The notes below the pieces were generated by a model that searched no databases, was not told the DNA's origin, and saw only the letters and a list, made by a program, of their open reading frames with translations. This document shows positions 8,126 through 16,116 of a stretch of DNA of 64,000 bases, piece by piece. Every line of letters starts with the position of its first letter. Within the stretch, counting starts at the first letter, position 1. This DNA is from Acidobacteriota bacterium (lineage in GTDB: Bacteria; Acidobacteriota; Blastocatellia; Pyrinomonadales; Pyrinomonadaceae). The stretch spans positions 38,440 through 102,439 of the forward strand of contig JAEZIT010000043.1 in assembly GCA_023436495.1 (NCBI GenBank), in the 5' to 3' direction. Position numbers and translations under genes: made by a program.

Positions 8126-9223
8126 ATGCAGAACGCGAACACCTCCGCATTGCCGAAACGACTTTCGTTTCTCGACAGGAACTTAACACTCTGGATATTC
8201 TCCGCGATGGCCGTCGGAGTTGGGCTCGGCTATTACGTGCCATCGGCCGTGGACCTTATTAACCGATTTCAGGTCGGCACGACCAACATTCCGCTCGCCA
8301 TCGGCCTCATTCTGATGATGTATCCGCCGCTGGCAAAGGTTAAGTATGAAGAACTGCCGTCCGTCTTCCGGAACACCAGGATCCTTGCGATATCGCTTGT
8401 TCAGAACTGGGTCATCGGCCCGCTGCTGATGTTTTTCCTCGCGGTCCTACTCCTGCCGGACAAGCCGGAATATATGATCGGCCTCATAATGATCGGGATC
8501 GCGCGATGCATCGCAATGGTGATCGTCTGGAATGACCTTGCCAAAGGCGACAACGAATACGTCGCCGGGCTGGTAGCGTTCAACAGCATCTTTCAGGTGT
8601 TCTTTTACAGCATCTACGCTTACGTCTTCGTAACCGTTCTTCCCCCGCTGTTCGGCGTCTCCGGTTCGGCTGTCAACGTCAGCATGGCCGACATCGCGCA
8701 GAGCGTGTTCGTTTATCTCGGTATTCCGTTCCTCGCCGGGATGATCACGCGATTTGTACTGGTCAGGACAAAAGGCAGGCATTGGTACGATACCGTGTTT
8801 TTACCGAAGATCAGTCCGATCACACTTGCGGCGCTCCTTTTCACGATCGTCCTGATGTTCACATACAAGGGCGAGGCCATCGTAGCCATACCGTTCGATG
8901 TGCTGCGCATTGCGATCCCGCTGGTCATTTATTTCGTCGTGATGTTTTTCGCCGCGTTCTTTCTGGCGAAAAAGGCCGGAGCGGATTACGCAAAAAGCAC
9001 ATCGCTCGCTTTTACTGCGGCGGGCAACAATTTCGAGCTCGGCATCGCCGTGGCCATCGCAGTCTTTGGCATCGATTCTGGAGTGGCCTTCGCGGCCGTG
9101 ATCGGCCCCTTGATCGAGGTGCCGGTACTCATTCTGCTCGTGCGCGTAGCTCTTCGGCAGCGCGGAAAGTTTCCCGAAGCCCCAGCTGAACTCCGGAATG
9201 CGTCGCTCAACTCCGCTAATTAG
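8126..9223 (+). CDS. acr3: ACR3-family arsenite efflux transporter
   Basis: An inner-membrane As(III) exporter of the ACR3 (BART superfamily) type, driven by the proton-motive force. The 365 residues give about ten membrane segments. Family signatures are LSFLDRNLTLWIFSAM, LMMYPPLAKVKYEEL and the fourth-helix MIGIARCIAMVIVWNDLAKG, whose cysteine is required for transport in characterised ACR3 proteins. Later segments include GNNFELGIAVAIAVFG and GPLIEVPVLI. It lies between arsI and arsC in the same direction, 73 bases after arsI with a stable hairpin in the gap. Some annotations call this arsB by role, but it is not of the E. coli ArsB family. Confidence 0.95.
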   Translation: MQNANTSALPKRLSFLDRNLTLWIFSAMAVGVGLGYYVPSAVDLINRFQVGTTNIPLAIGLILMMYPPLAKVKYEELPSVFRNTRILAISLVQNWVIGPLLMFFLAVLLLPDKPEYMIGLIMIGIARCIAMVIVWNDLAKGDNEYVAGLVAFNSIFQVFFYSIYAYVFVTVLPPLFGVSGSAVNVSMADIAQSVFVYLGIPFLAGMITRFVLVRTKGRHWYDTVFLPKISPITLAALLFTIVLMFTYKGEAIVAIPFDVLRIAIPLVIYFVVMFFAAFFLAKKAGADYAKSTSLAFTAAGNNFELGIAVAIAVFGIDSGVAFAAVIGPLIEVPVLILLVRVALRQRGKFPEAPAELRNASLNSAN

Positions 9224-9234
9224 ATCTAACTTCT

Positions 9235-9666
9235 ATGAACGAGAAAAAACGGGTCCTGATACTTTGTACCGGCAATTCCGCCCGAAGCCAGTTGGCAGAA
9301 GGCCTTCTGCGTCATGATCACGGCGATCGTTTCGAGGTCGAAAGCGCCGGCGTCATTGCGTCGTACGTCCGCTGGGAGGCAATTGAGGTGATGTCGGAGA
9401 TAGGCATCGACATAAGCGGTCACCGTTCAAAATCCGCTGACGAATTTGTTGGGCAGGATTTCGATTACATAATCACTGTCTGCGACCACGCCAGGGAAAC
9501 GTGCCCTTATTTTCCTGGTAGCGCGCGGCGGATCCATAAGAATTTTACAGATCCGGCGATGGCCGAGGGTAGCGAAGAAGAGAAAATTGCAGTTTTCCGG
9601 ATGGTTCGGGATGAGATCCGAACATGGCTGACAGAATTCGCGAACGAGGACGCCGGGAGCTCCTGA
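9235..9666 (+). CDS. arsC: Arsenate reductase, LMW-phosphatase fold (thioredoxin type)
   Basis: This enzyme reduces As(V) to As(III), which ACR3 then exports. The 143-residue protein has the phosphatase-type P-loop VLILCTGNSARSQLAEGLL at the N-terminus (nucleophilic Cys in CTGNSARS), SAGVIASYVRW, and the redox Cys pair in ITVCDHARETCP, with an aspartate in the FTDPA loop. This three-cysteine pattern is that of the S. aureus pI258-type enzyme, recycled by thioredoxin, rather than the glutaredoxin-type ArsC. It starts 11 bases after acr3 and ends the ars operon, converging on recG. Confidence 0.94.
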   Translation: MNEKKRVLILCTGNSARSQLAEGLLRHDHGDRFEVESAGVIASYVRWEAIEVMSEIGIDISGHRSKSADEFVGQDFDYIITVCDHARETCPYFPGSARRIHKNFTDPAMAEGSEEEKIAVFRMVRDEIRTWLTEFANEDAGSS

Positions 9667-9684
9667 ATTCTAAGTAGGCCCTGA

Positions 9685-11991
9685 TCAGCCGATGCCCGCC
9701 AGCGTGAAACGCGCGTCGGCGCGTGCACGTTTTATCAGCTCTGCGGTCTCTCGCGACAGCCGTTTGTTGGTCAGGTAATCCTCGGCTTCGCGCCTCGCTT
9801 CCGATAAGATCTCGAGGTCGCGGATTATATTTCCGATCTTGAACGATTCAATGCCCGATTGCCGCGTTCCCAGGATGTCGCCCTGGCCGCGTATTTCAAG
9901 GTCCTTTTCCGCGATCTTGAACCCGTCGGTCGTCTCTTCCATTATCCCCAAACGCTCACGCGCGACGCTCGTCTTTTTGTCGCCCGTTAGCAGAACGCAA
10001 AAGCTTTGTTCCGCTCCGCGGCCGACGCGTCCGCGCAGCTGGTGAAGCTGTGACAAACCGAACCGCTCCGCGTGTTCGATGACCATCAGCGACGCGTTCG
10101 GCACGTCCACGCCGACCTCGATCACCGTGGTTGATACCAGTATGTTCAGCCGCCCGGAGACAAAGGCCGACATGATCTCGTCCTTTTCCGCCGACTTCAT
10201 CTTGCCGTGCAGCAGCCCGACGCTCAAATGCGGAAAGACCTTGTCGCGCAGCTCCTCGAACATCTTCGTCGCTGCCTTCAAATCGAGTTTTTCCGATTCC
10301 TGGATCAGCGGATAAACGACATAAACCTGACGCCCGAGGCTTATCTCGCGCTCGATGCCTTTGTACACGCCTTCGCGTTTGTCTTCGCCGACGACTACCG
10401 TCTTGATCGGTGTGCGGCCCGGCGGCAGTTCGTCTATCACTGATACGTCCAGGTCGCCGTAAACTGTCATCGCCAGCGAACGCGGTATCGGCGTCGCCGT
10501 CATGACGAGAATGTCCGGATTATAGCCGCGTGCCCGCAATTCCGCCCTTTGCAGGACTCCGAACCGATGCTGTTCGTCGATCACCGCCAGGCCCAGTTTC
10601 TCAAATTCAACGCCTTCCTGAATGACCGCGTGCGTTCCTATCAGCAGATCGATCTCGCCGCGTGCGATCTCCGCCTGCACCTTCCGTTTCTCGGCCGCCT
10701 TCATCGAACCTGTAAGCAATTCAGCTCTATACGGCGTGTCGGCGAACAATCGCTTTGCATTTCGCGCATGCTGTTCAGCAAGGATCTCCGTCGGCGCCAT
10801 CATCGCGGCTTGGTAACCATTCTCCATCGCCGCGAACATCGCCGAAAATGCCACGATCGTTTTTCCGCTGCCGACGTCGCCCTGCACCAGCCTATTCATC
10901 GGTGCGTCCGACTGCATATCGTCAAAAATGTCCTTGATCACGCGTTTCTGCGCGTTGGTCAGCTCGAACGGGATGAATTCCAGCACGCGCTTCTTTGTCG
11001 TGTTCGAAATTTCAATGACCGTCCCCTTCGGCTCCTTGCGCCGCTCGCCCCGTTTAAGCTGCAGCGCGAACGATACCCAGAAAAATTCCTCGAATATCAG
11101 ACGCCTGTGCGCGGGGCTTCGAAACATTTCGTATTCGGACAATACGGCCGTCTCGGGCGGAAAATGTATCTCCTCGATCGCTTGCGGGCGCGGTATCAAT
11201 CCCTGTTTTTTCAACAGTTCGGCCGGAAGGTTCTCGGCGATCTTTTCGCGGTCCAATTTCCGCAGCACGTCGAACATTATCTCTCGCAGGCGTTTTGTTT
11301 GGAACGGCCCGAGCTTTCTGTAAACCGGTACGCGCCGGCTCGTGTGTATGTTCGCAAATTCCGGATCGCCGCGATCCTCTTCCAGCGCCTTCGCTTCGCC
11401 CGCTTCATCGGCGTCCTTGAGCAGCCCGAATGTATCAATATCTTCGGGGTCGGGAAGTATTTCCAATTCGTCCGGTTTGGTTATCTTCAGCGCGAACGTA
11501 TTACGCCGCGTGTCCCACTCCCATTTACCATATGCTACAAACCGCGTCCCGCGTTCGAATCTATCGCGGTAATAATTGATGACGTTATGTGCGCCTTTTC
11601 CCGACAAGAACCAGAAAACGACGACCGGCTTTTGCGTCCTGGCGGCATCCGAACCGCTTATCTCGAAAATATACAGCGGCGGCTGTTTCGGCCCGCGGTT
11701 CTTGCCGACCTGAAACCCGCCCGAAACGCGCGTGTAAATTTCTACCGACGCCTCGATCCCGTCGAACAATTTATCGATGCCGATAAAATTCGAACGGTCT
11801 TCGTAACGCATCGGGAAATAATTCAGAAGGTCCTCAACGGTTGCGTCCGCAATGTCCGATTTTCCCGCGTATGCGGCAACGGCGAGCGCAAGCTTTCGCG
11901 ACATCGCCGCTGAAAGTTTCGCGATCCCGTGCCGGTGAAATTCGATGATAGGAGTATTTGGCCCGAGGCTCATCTGATTAAATTCTATCAA
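9685..11991 (-). CDS. recG: ATP-dependent DNA helicase RecG
   Basis: RecG remodels stalled replication forks and branch-migrates Holliday junctions. The 768-residue protein has an N-terminal wedge/OB-fold region (LLNYFPMRYEDRS near residue 60), a superfamily 2 helicase core with Walker A in VQGDVGSGKTIVAF, motif II DEQH in VIDEQHRFGVLQRAEL, motif III VMTATPIPRSLAMT, and motif VI LRGRVGRG followed by the RecG-typical AEQSFCVLL. The C-terminal TRQSGIESFKIGNI is also characteristic. Length is slightly above the usual ~690-700 because of extra residues in the N-terminal third, near an acidic insert (LPDPEDIDTFGLLKDADEA). The queuosine-precursor transporter gene follows after 15 bases in the upstream direction. 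Identification is secure. Confidence 0.97.
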   Translation of the reverse strand: MIEFNQMSLGPNTPIIEFHRHGIAKLSAAMSRKLALAVAAYAGKSDIADATVEDLLNYFPMRYEDRSNFIGIDKLFDGIEASVEIYTRVSGGFQVGKNRGPKQPPLYIFEISGSDAARTQKPVVVFWFLSGKGAHNVINYYRDRFERGTRFVAYGKWEWDTRRNTFALKITKPDELEILPDPEDIDTFGLLKDADEAGEAKALEEDRGDPEFANIHTSRRVPVYRKLGPFQTKRLREIMFDVLRKLDREKIAENLPAELLKKQGLIPRPQAIEEIHFPPETAVLSEYEMFRSPAHRRLIFEEFFWVSFALQLKRGERRKEPKGTVIEISNTTKKRVLEFIPFELTNAQKRVIKDIFDDMQSDAPMNRLVQGDVGSGKTIVAFSAMFAAMENGYQAAMMAPTEILAEQHARNAKRLFADTPYRAELLTGSMKAAEKRKVQAEIARGEIDLLIGTHAVIQEGVEFEKLGLAVIDEQHRFGVLQRAELRARGYNPDILVMTATPIPRSLAMTVYGDLDVSVIDELPPGRTPIKTVVVGEDKREGVYKGIEREISLGRQVYVVYPLIQESEKLDLKAATKMFEELRDKVFPHLSVGLLHGKMKSAEKDEIMSAFVSGRLNILVSTTVIEVGVDVPNASLMVIEHAERFGLSQLHQLRGRVGRGAEQSFCVLLTGDKKTSVARERLGIMEETTDGFKIAEKDLEIRGQGDILGTRQSGIESFKIGNIIRDLEILSEARREAEDYLTNKRLSRETAELIKRARADARFTLAGIG

Positions 11992-12006
11992 AAACGCCCG
12001 GTAATT

Positions 12007-12711
12007 TTACGTCTCCAGCGTGAATGGATTGAAATTCGTACCTCGGTCGAAATGGTCTTCGCGTTCGGCGCGTTTCAGAAATCCGACGATCTTGTACGTG
12101 AACGGCGTCGCCAGGACTTCCCACAGGACCTTCAGCAAATAATTGCCGATCATCACACTGACAACCTGTTCCATTGACCAGATGCCCAGGAACGCTACGG
12201 GATAAAAGACCAGCGAATCGACCGCCTCGCCGACGAACGTCGATCCGATCGTCCTCGTCCATAAGTACTTGCCGGAGGTGAGGATCTTCATTTTCGCGAG
12301 CACGAATGAATTCGCGAATTCGCCCATCCAAAACCCGAGCAGGGAAGCCATCACGATCCGCGGCGTCTGCCCGAAGATCAGGTTTACAGCCATCTGCTGG
12401 TCGTGCGACATCGTCCGTGCCGGCGGCAGGCTCGTGACCACGAATGCCATGAACGACGCAAAGATCATCGCCCCGAAACCGACCCAGATCACCTTTCGCG
12501 ACCTGGCATAGCCGTAAACTTCGGTCAAAATGTCGCCGAACAGATAACTCAGCGGAAAGAACAGAACGCCCGCGCCGAAAATGAATTCGCCGTAGATCGG
12601 CAGGTTCACCGACGACACCTTGTGCACGCCGATCAGGTTCGCGCACAGCAGCACGCCGACGAAAGCGCCGAGCAGTATGTCGTAATACCGATATGTCCGG
12701 ACCGGTTCCAA
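12007..12711 (-). CDS. yhhQ: Queuosine precursor transporter (YhhQ/VUT family)
   Basis: A 234-residue inner-membrane protein of the VUT/YhhQ family, members of which import queuosine precursors such as preQ0 and preQ1 for tRNA modification. About six hydrophobic segments are visible. Family landmarks are VLLCANLIGVHKV, FPLSYLFGDILTEVYGYARSR, the conserved W of FWMGEFANSFVLAKMKI, and RTIGSTFVGEAVDSLVFYP. No other queuosine genes are in the window. It sits immediately upstream of recG in the same direction, only 15 bases away, so they may share a transcript. The family is clear; the exact transported precursor is inferred. Confidence 0.88.
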   Translation of the reverse strand: MEPVRTYRYYDILLGAFVGVLLCANLIGVHKVSSVNLPIYGEFIFGAGVLFFPLSYLFGDILTEVYGYARSRKVIWVGFGAMIFASFMAFVVTSLPPARTMSHDQQMAVNLIFGQTPRIVMASLLGFWMGEFANSFVLAKMKILTSGKYLWTRTIGSTFVGEAVDSLVFYPVAFLGIWSMEQVVSVMIGNYLLKVLWEVLATPFTYKIVGFLKRAEREDHFDRGTNFNPFTLET

Positions 12712-12827
12712 AACTCAGGAATTATCCGCGAAATGCGGTGGTGAATGCAAAACGAAAAAATCGGAAGCAAACCGGCGATGGCTTGCTTCCGAAGGGATCA
12801 AAGGAGAAAACTACTGGCCGGGTCCGT

Positions 12828-13091
12828 TTAGGACAGTTCGGCAACGTGCTTCGTCAATCGCGATTTATAGCGGGCGGCCGTGTTCTTGTGGATCACGCCT
12901 TTGTTCACCATCTTGTCGAGAAGCGAAACGGTCGGATTCAAAAGCTCGCCGCTCTGGCTCTTATCGCCGCCGGCGATCGCTGCGCGCAGTTTTTTGACCT
13001 GCGTACGCAGACGGCTGCGGTTTGCGCGGTTGATCTCGTTCTTCTTTTCGGTCTGACGGACACGTTTTAAAGCTGATTTATGATTTGCCAT
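12828..13091 (-). CDS. rpsT: 30S ribosomal protein S20
   Basis: S20 is a primary 16S rRNA-binding protein of the small subunit. The start is the ATG at 13091, giving the typical MANHKSALKRVRQTEKK and an 87-residue protein; a frame opening at 13127 adds twelve residues that have no S20 counterpart. The remainder (INRANRSRLRTQVKKLRAAI, LLDKMVNKGVIHKNTAARYK) covers the whole family. It is monocistronic, with its own gaps on both sides. The identification is secure. Confidence 0.96.
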   Translation of the reverse strand: MANHKSALKRVRQTEKKNEINRANRSRLRTQVKKLRAAIAGGDKSQSGELLNPTVSLLDKMVNKGVIHKNTAARYKSRLTKHVAELS

Positions 13092-13180
13092 ATTTAAAAT
13101 ACGTAAACGGACGTGTTGTCCGTACAACGAAACTGTAGAGTATAAAAGCCTCTTTCCGCCTTGTCAAGCGACTAGCTGGC

Positions 13181-13987
13181 CTATTCCAGCTTCGACGCGA
13201 ACGAATGCATCAGGTCCACAAACAGCACGATTATCGGCGGATACAGCACGAATTCCGGCCGAAGCGTCTGCGAGAACATCGATGGCATGACGATCGCAAT
13301 AAAATCCACGTAATGGCCGATGATCAGCCCCACCACGAAGCTCGCCAGCATGCCGCCGCCCAGAAAAACCGTCGCTGTCAATCGTGAATAAGGCTTTTTC
13401 TTCACCTCGCGGTCGTCTAGGATCGAATCGTGGATGGAATCGTCGTCATCGTAGGTGTAATGCTCGTAGCCCTCGCGAATGCGGCCGATCAGGTGAATTA
13501 CCCCGACAACGAAAAGAGATACAACGATGATCTTGCCGATGACCGCCGAATTTACAAATATTTTCGGCCGGACTATCACGACGAACAGGATCGAGACGAA
13601 GAGCGCCACGGTCGGATAGATTATCTTTTCCAACCTCAGCGATTCGCGGCGTTCCTCTTCCATCATCCGGTCGATGATCTCGTTAAAACGCTTTTCATAG
13701 ACCATTTGCCGCCAACGACGTGCGTGCGGGTTCGACGAATCGAACAGGGAATTTCCGTTGCCCGAACTGTGAAGCTGTTCCTGCAGCAATTTGTGGTCGT
13801 ACCGGGCACGCTCTTTCGGATTGCCCAACACCTCATAGGCCTCGGCGATCGCCGCAAATTTTCGTGCCGTCTCTTCCGAACCGTTGTTTACGTCCGGATG
13901 CAGCTTGCGCGCAAGCCGCCGGTACGCCGATTTTATCTCGGCGCCGGATGCCTTTGGTGAAACCTTTAATGTCTCGTAGTAATTCAC
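13181..13987 (-). CDS. DnaJ-domain membrane protein
   Basis: Residues 1-68 form a J domain (MNYYETLKVSPKASGAEI, then RRLARKLHPDVN with the HPD at 30-32, and AYEVLGNPKERARYDH). J domains stimulate the ATPase of DnaK. It is not a classical DnaJ: the Gly/Phe region, zinc fingers and client-binding domains are absent. Instead, from about residue 140 there are three or four membrane segments (YPTVALFVSILFVVIV, VIGKIIVVSLFVVGVI, FLGGGMLASFVVGLIIG) separated by an acidic loop. It may recruit DnaK to the membrane; no client is evident. Upstream lies a 249-base gap and then exbD. Confidence 0.85.
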   Translation of the reverse strand: MNYYETLKVSPKASGAEIKSAYRRLARKLHPDVNNGSEETARKFAAIAEAYEVLGNPKERARYDHKLLQEQLHSSGNGNSLFDSSNPHARRWRQMVYEKRFNEIIDRMMEEERRESLRLEKIIYPTVALFVSILFVVIVRPKIFVNSAVIGKIIVVSLFVVGVIHLIGRIREGYEHYTYDDDDSIHDSILDDREVKKKPYSRLTATVFLGGGMLASFVVGLIIGHYVDFIAIVMPSMFSQTLRPEFVLYPPIIVLFVDLMHSFASKLE

Positions 13988-14100
13988 CCTTTCTGCTATC
14001 GGAATTCTGGAGAGCGGGTTCTGGCCATTCGAAAAGCCTGCTTTCCGAACCCCGAAATTATATCACAGCATTTTGGTGAATCTGCAAAGGATTCCGTTGT

Positions 14101-14240
14101 CCAACAAGTGAGGGAAAGTGGAGGAGTGGAGGAGTAGAAAAGATGTTTGCGACATCGCGAGAGCATGAGCAACACAAGGCAGCAACTGAGATACATTTAA
14201 CTCCCCAACTCCCCAACTCCCCTACTCCCCCACTTCTCAA
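14101..14240. repeat. Purine/pyrimidine strand-switch tract
   Basis: A purine-rich stretch at 14107-14141 (GTGGAGGAGTGGAGGAGTAG) is followed by a pyrimidine-rich stretch at 14200-14238 built of CTCCCCAA/CTCCCCTA units, so the two arms are roughly complementary inverted copies. The right arm runs into the stop codon of exbD. A similar pyrimidine tract, sharing CCCCTACTCCCCCA, is at 24373-24412. Confidence 0.5.
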
Positions 14241-14653
14241 TTCAGCCCATCCAACTGCAAACTTATCGGCGCCGCGCCCGATATTTTTACTGCATCGACC
14301 ACCTTCGCGACCTCGCCGTATGCTGCCGACTTCGGCGCTTTGATGAACACGGTCCGCTCCGTATTCATATTCTCCGCCCTCTGCCCGAAAACACGTTCGA
14401 GTTCGGCGATCAGGCCCTTTGTGTCGTCCACAGTGGCGAGGTTCTTCTTTTCGTTCATCCCGACCGCGGCGTCCCTCTCGATCGTCACCACCAGCGTATC
14501 CGGATTGTTTTTAACTCCGTCCGTATTCCTCGGTTCCTGAGGTACCGATGCTTTAAAAGCGCTCGGCTTCATCGGCGAAATGACCATGAAAATTATCAGC
14601 AGCACAAGCAGCACATCGATCAGCGGCGTTACGTTTATATGCGGTTGCGACAT
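14237..14653 (-). CDS. exbD: ExbD/TolR-family biopolymer transport protein
   Basis: A single-pass inner-membrane protein of the ExbD/TolR family, which with ExbB/TolQ couples proton-motive force to TonB or Tol. The 138 residues open with PHINVTPLIDVLLVLLIIFM, the transmembrane helix carrying the proton-relay aspartate, and the periplasmic domain follows (SVPQEPRN, VFIKAPKSAAYGEVAKVVDA). A strong Shine-Dalgarno (AGGAGG, complement of 14662-14667) supports the start. No exbB/tolQ lies next to it, so the partner must be encoded elsewhere. A TonB-C domain protein is encoded at 53.2 kb, but a link is speculative. Confidence 0.9.
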   Translation of the reverse strand: MSQPHINVTPLIDVLLVLLIIFMVISPMKPSAFKASVPQEPRNTDGVKNNPDTLVVTIERDAAVGMNEKKNLATVDDTKGLIAELERVFGQRAENMNTERTVFIKAPKSAAYGEVAKVVDAVKISGAAPISLQLDGLN

Positions 14654-14734
14654 CGGCGTGTCCTCCTTTTAATTAGAGGATTAGACACCGCCGGCCGGGA
14701 TTTGTTCCCAACGCACGTTTACCACCGGTTCGCA

Positions 14735-16018
14735 TTACAATTTCCCCGCACCGAGCGCCGCCAGCAGAGCCTTCGCCTTCAGCAGCGATTCTTCGTATTC
14801 CTTTTCCGCATCGCTGTCTATTACGATTCCGCCGCCCACGTTGAACACGGCTTTGCCGCCGCTGACGGTCATCGTCCTGATCGCGACGCTCATATCGAAT
14901 ATCTCTTCCATATCGAACATACCCGCGGGCAGAAAATATCCGATCGCGCCCATCGACAGGCCGCGCGGATCCGGTTCGATCGCCTCGATCAACTGCATCG
15001 TCCTTATTTTCGGCGCACCGGTTATCGAACCGCAGGGGAATATGGCCCGCAGAATGTCGGCGTAGCTTACGTCCGACCGCAGAATGCCGCTTACTGTCGA
15101 CACAAGATGAAACAGCGTCGGATGTTCTTCGATATCGCAGAGCTTTTCGACCGCGACGCTGCCAAATTCGCATACGCGCCCGATGTCATTCCTCAGCAGG
15201 TCCACGATCATCGTATTTTCCGCGCGATCCTTTTCGCTTTCGATCAATTCCCGCCGCAGCCGCGCGTCATCACGCTCGTCATTCCCGCGCGGCCGCGTAC
15301 CCTTAATGGGCGAAGCCGAGATCCGCCGCCGGCCTTCCACACGAACAAAGCGCTCAGGCGATGCCGAAACGACGGTCGAATCTACGCGCGTGATAAACGC
15401 GGCGAACGGCGCCGGATGATTGAGCCGAAGCCGCCCAAATACATCCTGCGGAGACCGGCATTCGGCCGTAAACTGCTGCGTCAGGTTTGTCTGATAAGTA
15501 TCGCCCGCGCGTATGTGTTCCTTTATCCGTTCGACCGCCGCGATATATTCACCGCGTGTAAAATTTGACCCGGCTTGGACACCGCTTATTTCCACGCCCG
15601 TTCGAAATCCCGCTGACTGGATCTTTTCCCGTACGCGTGCGAATTTCTCCTCGTTGCCGACGAGGCGCGTTTCGCCCGTCGAATAGTCGTGGACGATCAG
15701 GCAATCGAACCACGCCAAAAACAGCGCCGGTACGCCGGAAACATCGCCGTTAATGTTCAGAAGGCGGTTCCCGAATTCATAAGAGATCGTGAATACCGCC
15801 GCCATCCCGCTCGACAGCTTCTCCTCGAAAATTTCAAGCGTTCTTTCCGCGTCGACATCCGATACTTCGACGATCTCCACCGGCTCGATGCCGGCGATTA
15901 TCAAATGCGACCCCAGATGCCCGACGCCGCAGCTGTCCAGCATCGAAACATGTTCATTCTCCGAAATTTGCAGCAGCGCCGCCGACAGGCCGTCCGCGGC
16001 GATATCGATCGTATCCAC
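14735..16018 (-). CDS. pabB: Aminodeoxychorismate synthase component I
   Basis: PabB converts chorismate with ammonia from its glutaminase partner to 4-amino-4-deoxychorismate, on the way to p-aminobenzoate and folate. The 427-residue length fits. The chorismate-binding domain is clear: SPERFVRVEGRRRISASPIK and GTRPRG (the PIKGT lysine distinguishes PabB from TrpE, which has PIAGT), DRAENTMIVDLLRNDIGRV, HPTLFHLVSTVSG, and the closing IFPCGSITGAPKIRTMQLI. No pabA or pabC is adjacent. Anthranilate synthase is the main alternative, and the lysine argues against it. Confidence 0.9.
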   Translation of the reverse strand: MDTIDIAADGLSAALLQISENEHVSMLDSCGVGHLGSHLIIAGIEPVEIVEVSDVDAERTLEIFEEKLSSGMAAVFTISYEFGNRLLNINGDVSGVPALFLAWFDCLIVHDYSTGETRLVGNEEKFARVREKIQSAGFRTGVEISGVQAGSNFTRGEYIAAVERIKEHIRAGDTYQTNLTQQFTAECRSPQDVFGRLRLNHPAPFAAFITRVDSTVVSASPERFVRVEGRRRISASPIKGTRPRGNDERDDARLRRELIESEKDRAENTMIVDLLRNDIGRVCEFGSVAVEKLCDIEEHPTLFHLVSTVSGILRSDVSYADILRAIFPCGSITGAPKIRTMQLIEAIEPDPRGLSMGAIGYFLPAGMFDMEEIFDMSVAIRTMTVSGGKAVFNVGGGIVIDSDAEKEYEESLLKAKALLAALGAGKL

Positions 16019-16116
16019 GATGCGAATTCTAACACGCCCGCCGTCGCTTCCATTCTTCGTTGCGTAATCTTCGAGTTTTCGCGTAATATGTTGCGAAGTC
16101 TCGGTACCGCCAAATT

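Noticed and set aside
10549..11913. A 454-codon rightward open frame opposite recG
   Set aside because: Antisense to RecG helicase motifs, with no ribosome site and an atypical amino-acid composition; a shadow frame in GC-rich DNA.
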